This document shows positions 5,743-6,110 of a stretch of DNA of 6,110 nucleotides, in pieces. The notes under the pieces are model-generated. The model was given only the letters and a program-made list of their open reading frames with translations, was not told the origin of the DNA and ran no database searches. How positions within the stretch are numbered: the stretch's first letter is position 1; each line of letters starts with the position of its first letter. The translations under genes were made by a program, and so were the position numbers. Source of the stretch: JAHJDO01 sp964437505 (GTDB taxonomy: Bacteria; JAHJDO01); assembly GCA_964437505.1 (NCBI GenBank), contig CAYTGU010000032.1:1-6110 (forward strand), read 5' to 3'.

Positions 5743-6110
5743 GTGAAGATAATAAAAGGTGGCATAACGGCTCCTCTAGGATTTAGAGCGGCAGGTATAC
5801 ATTGTGGAATAAAATCATCTAAAAAGGACCTTGCTCTTATATTTTCAGATAAAACAGCCGTTACTGCAGGAATGTTTACAACAAATCAAGTCAAATCTGC
5901 CCATGTTTTGCTTGATCTAAAAAAGCTGCACAAAAAAGAATCGCAGGCAATTATAGTTAATAGCGGCAATGCCAATGCGTGCAATGGCGTTAAAGGAAGG
6001 GACAATGCTATAGAAATGTCTGAATATACTGCAAAATGCCTGGATATAGATAAGCAAGGTGTACTTGTGGCATCTACCGGCATAATTGGAAAGCCGCTTC
6101 CCATGAATAA
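5743..6110 (+). CDS. argJ: Glutamate N-acetyltransferase/amino-acid acetyltransferase, 3'-partial
   Basis: The first 122 codons run off the window. ArgJ moves the acetyl group from N-acetylornithine to glutamate, and in some species also acetylates glutamate from acetyl-CoA. The N-terminus GGITAPLGFRAAGIHCGIK is the family hallmark, followed by AGMFTTNQVKSA, VNSGNANACNG and VASTGIIGKPLPM; the Thr-Gly pair of STGIIG forms the oxyanion hole. The Thr at which the precursor cuts itself into two chains lies beyond the window. The start is GTG at 5743, with AAGG at 5732-5735 giving 7 nt spacing; no other start keeps the conserved opening. The gene follows argC by 10 nt and shares its promoter. An argJ gene implies the economical cyclic acetyl pathway. 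Confidence 0.95.
   Translation, partial: MKIIKGGITAPLGFRAAGIHCGIKSSKKDLALIFSDKTAVTAGMFTTNQVKSAHVLLDLKKLHKKESQAIIVNSGNANACNGVKGRDNAIEMSEYTAKCLDIDKQGVLVASTGIIGKPLPMN

Overview
This is an AT-rich bacterial segment in which ordinary chromosomal genes flank a roughly 2.8 kb block that I read as a decayed type I restriction-modification (R-M) locus. TTG and GTG starts, short intergenic gaps and sigma70-type promoters all indicate a bacterium. The genes are too widespread to fix a phylum. The low GC and the gene mix would suit an uncultivated lineage, but that is only an impression.

Left flank (+ strand, 1-1144): a CvpA-family membrane protein, probably cut at its 5' end by the window edge, overlaps by 37 bp an endonuclease III gene (nth) with all catalytic and [4Fe-4S] residues present.

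Central block (- strand, about 1110-3966), read in its own direction from 3966 down to 1110: a promoter (TTGACT, 17 bp, TATACT); an intact rhuM-family gene; a 28-codon remnant of the C-terminus of an HsdS specificity subunit, ending NLRDTLLTKLMSGTVRV; an intact 499-aa protein of unknown function with a DUF5677-like C-terminal half; a 24-codon remnant of the C-terminus of a REP-associated (Y1/IS200-like) transposase; and, 4 nt further, what looks like the first 17 or so codons of an HsdR restriction subunit (MTKIYESDIENFTIELF), which stop making sense exactly where the nth stop codon begins. No hsdM is seen, and almost all of hsdS and hsdR is gone. The two accessory genes keep full open frames, and rhuM keeps a good promoter. 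None of the three remnants is long enough to appear as a conventional gene; they were found by translating the gaps on the minus strand.

Right flank (+ strand, about 3987-6110): a divergent promoter (TTGTAA, 17 bp, TATAAT) and a leader that can fold into two hairpins precede an isochorismatase-like hydrolase with a complete Asp-Lys-Cys triad. Then comes a promoter (TTGACA, 17 bp, TAAAAT), argC, and the first 122 codons of argJ, which starts at GTG 11 nt after the argC stop and runs off the window. ArgC and ArgJ act in arginine biosynthesis.

The main point of interest is that a type I R-M locus has lost its core while two cargo genes, rhuM and the DUF5677-like gene, have been left intact and transcribable. 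They may be a self-sufficient defence or stress module, but that is inference.
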